A DNA stretch of 5,987 bases from an uncultured delta proteobacterium. Lineage in GTDB: Bacteria; Myxococcota_A; Polyangia; Polyangiales; Polyangiaceae. Made by a program: the position numbers and the translations under genes. Shown one piece after another: positions 5,243-5,987 of this stretch. Under the pieces are notes generated by a model. It had not been told where the DNA came from, made no database searches, and was given only the letters and a program-made list of their open reading frames with translations. The stretch spans positions 1-5,987 of the forward strand of contig CAIOHM010000017.1 in NCBI GenBank assembly GCA_903858055.1, read 5' to 3'. How positions within the stretch are numbered: the stretch's first letter is position 1; each line of letters starts with the position of its first letter.

Positions 5243-5987
5243 GCGGCGCTTCAGCTTCTTGGCGGCCTTCTTGAGCGCCTTCGAGGCCTTCGGTCCGACC
5301 GCCGGCTTGGCCTTCTTCTTGGCGCCGCTGCTCGCGGCCTTCCCCGCCTTGGCAGGGCGCTCGCCGGTGCGGCTCCGCCCGGTGCTTCCGCGCGTCGGCT
5401 TCTCGGCGCCACCGGCGCGCTCGCGTCGCGCGTCGAGGCGCCGTGCGCTCCCTTCGTTCTCGCGCTTGGCACGTCGGCGTCGGTAGGCTTCGAGCGCACC
5501 GTCGTCGTTGCCGTGCGCACGCTGAAGCGTCTCGAGGCGTGCGCCAAGTACTTGGCGTCGCACGAGCGAGACGTCGTCGACGCGGACGAGGAGCCGGTCG
5601 CCCATCGTGATGCGATCGCCGCTGCGCACGCCGACGATCGCGAGGCCCTCATCGTCGCACGCGTAGGTGTCGCTTCCGAGGGACTCGATGCGCAGGAAGA
5701 CATCGACGAAGGGCGCGTCGAGGGTGACGTAAGCGCCGCTCGGCGTGCACGACGAGACCGTGCCTTCGAAGGTGTCGCCGACGCGATCGCGCATGACCCA
5801 CGCGCGGTAGACGTCGACCGTGCCGCGCTCCACCTCCATGGCGGTACGCTCCATGGTGGAGGCTTGCGTGGCGGCCACGGCGAGCTTCCCCTCGTCGAGC
5901 GACGTGCGCGCGTTCCCCGCGATGATCGCGCTCACGGCGCGGTGTACGCAGAGGTCGGGGTAGCGGCGGATCGGGCTCGTGAAGTGC
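5240..5987 (-). CDS. rnr: RNase R-type 3'-5' exoribonuclease, C-terminal part (5' end off window)
   Basis: RNase R degrades structured RNA processively from the 3' end and takes part in mRNA turnover and rRNA/tmRNA quality control. Visible are the last 248 residues; the frame is open to the window edge, so the start lies beyond 5987. The fragment begins with HFTSPIRRYPDLCVHRAVSA, the highly conserved RNB (RNase II/R family) signature that shapes the RNA channel and active site, so the earlier catalytic Asp cluster should lie off the window. An S1 RNA-binding domain follows at about visible residues 66-153 (RVGDTFEGTVSSCTPSGAYV and, further on, GDRITMGDRLLVRVDDVSLV). The last 75 or so residues are a low-complexity, strongly basic tail ending KKAAKKLKRR, like the Lys-rich tail of other RNase R proteins. 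The S1 plus basic tail favours RNase R over RNase II; the missing N-terminus (cold-shock domains) prevents a complete check. A GTG at 5935 is an internal Val codon, not the start. Confidence 0.93.
   Translation of the reverse strand, partial: HFTSPIRRYPDLCVHRAVSAIIAGNARTSLDEGKLAVAATQASTMERTAMEVERGTVDVYRAWVMRDRVGDTFEGTVSSCTPSGAYVTLDAPFVDVFLRIESLGSDTYACDDEGLAIVGVRSGDRITMGDRLLVRVDDVSLVRRQVLGARLETLQRAHGNDDGALEAYRRRRAKRENEGSARRLDARRERAGGAEKPTRGSTGRSRTGERPAKAGKAASSGAKKKAKPAVGPKASKALKKAAKKLKRR

Noticed and set aside
5240..5935. RNase R fragment read as a complete 231-residue protein starting at GTG 5935
   Set aside because: The frame stays open upstream and encodes the conserved HFTSPIRRYPDL signature, so the GTG is an internal Val codon and the gene is cut by the window edge.
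1..5987. Mobile elements, CRISPR arrays, tRNA or rRNA genes, defence or biosynthetic cluster genes
   Set aside because: No transposase or integrase motifs, evenly spaced repeats, tRNA-like folds or toxin/antitoxin signatures were seen on either strand. The kinase/cyclase-like architecture recalls TOMM-associated kinases, but no TOMM biosynthesis genes are present here.

Overview
The window is about 6 kb of very GC-rich DNA carrying four genes, two of them cut by the window edges. The strong G/C bias at third codon positions, a Ser/Thr kinase fused to a signalling ATPase, and a PATAN/DUF4388-type protein that also has J and TPR domains all point to a myxobacterium-like organism (Myxococcota, Polyangia-like). 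This is inferred from gene content. No RNA gene or other taxonomic marker is present.

Layout, left to right. (1) Positions 1-2687, minus strand: the N-terminal ~895 residues of a large multidomain signalling protein. It has an intact Hanks-type Ser/Thr kinase domain, then a region resembling a class III nucleotide cyclase that has lost its catalytic residues, then an AAA_16/STAND-type ATPase. Its 3' end lies off the left edge. (2) A short divergent intergenic region (2688-2804). (3) Positions 2805-4496, plus strand: a 563-residue protein with an N-terminal PATAN/DUF4388-like region containing an LG repeat pair, a disordered linker, a J domain with an intact HPD motif, and TPR-like repeats. 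(4) A 124-bp spacer (4497-4620) with a hairpin and an A/T-rich patch. (5) Positions 4621-5202, plus strand: a 193-residue regulator with two Cro/C1-type (XRE) helix-turn-helix domains in tandem. (6) A 37-bp convergent spacer with a hairpin that could act as a terminator for either or both strands. (7) Positions 5240-5987, minus strand: the C-terminal part of an RNase R-type exoribonuclease, with the end of the RNB domain, an S1 domain and a very basic tail. Its 5' end lies off the right edge.

The kinase/ATPase gene and the PATAN-J-TPR gene share one divergent control region, so they may be co-regulated and may work in one signalling pathway. The sequence itself shows only the arrangement. The tandem XRE gene is probably a separate transcription unit, or a weakly coupled downstream gene, with a 19-bp inverted repeat just inside its own start. 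RNase R is an unrelated housekeeping gene of RNA turnover. I saw no mobile element, CRISPR array, tRNA or rRNA. I found no clear-cut new system. The most interesting items are the kinase/pseudo-cyclase/ATPase fusion, its divergent J-domain partner, and the inverted repeat in the XRE gene.
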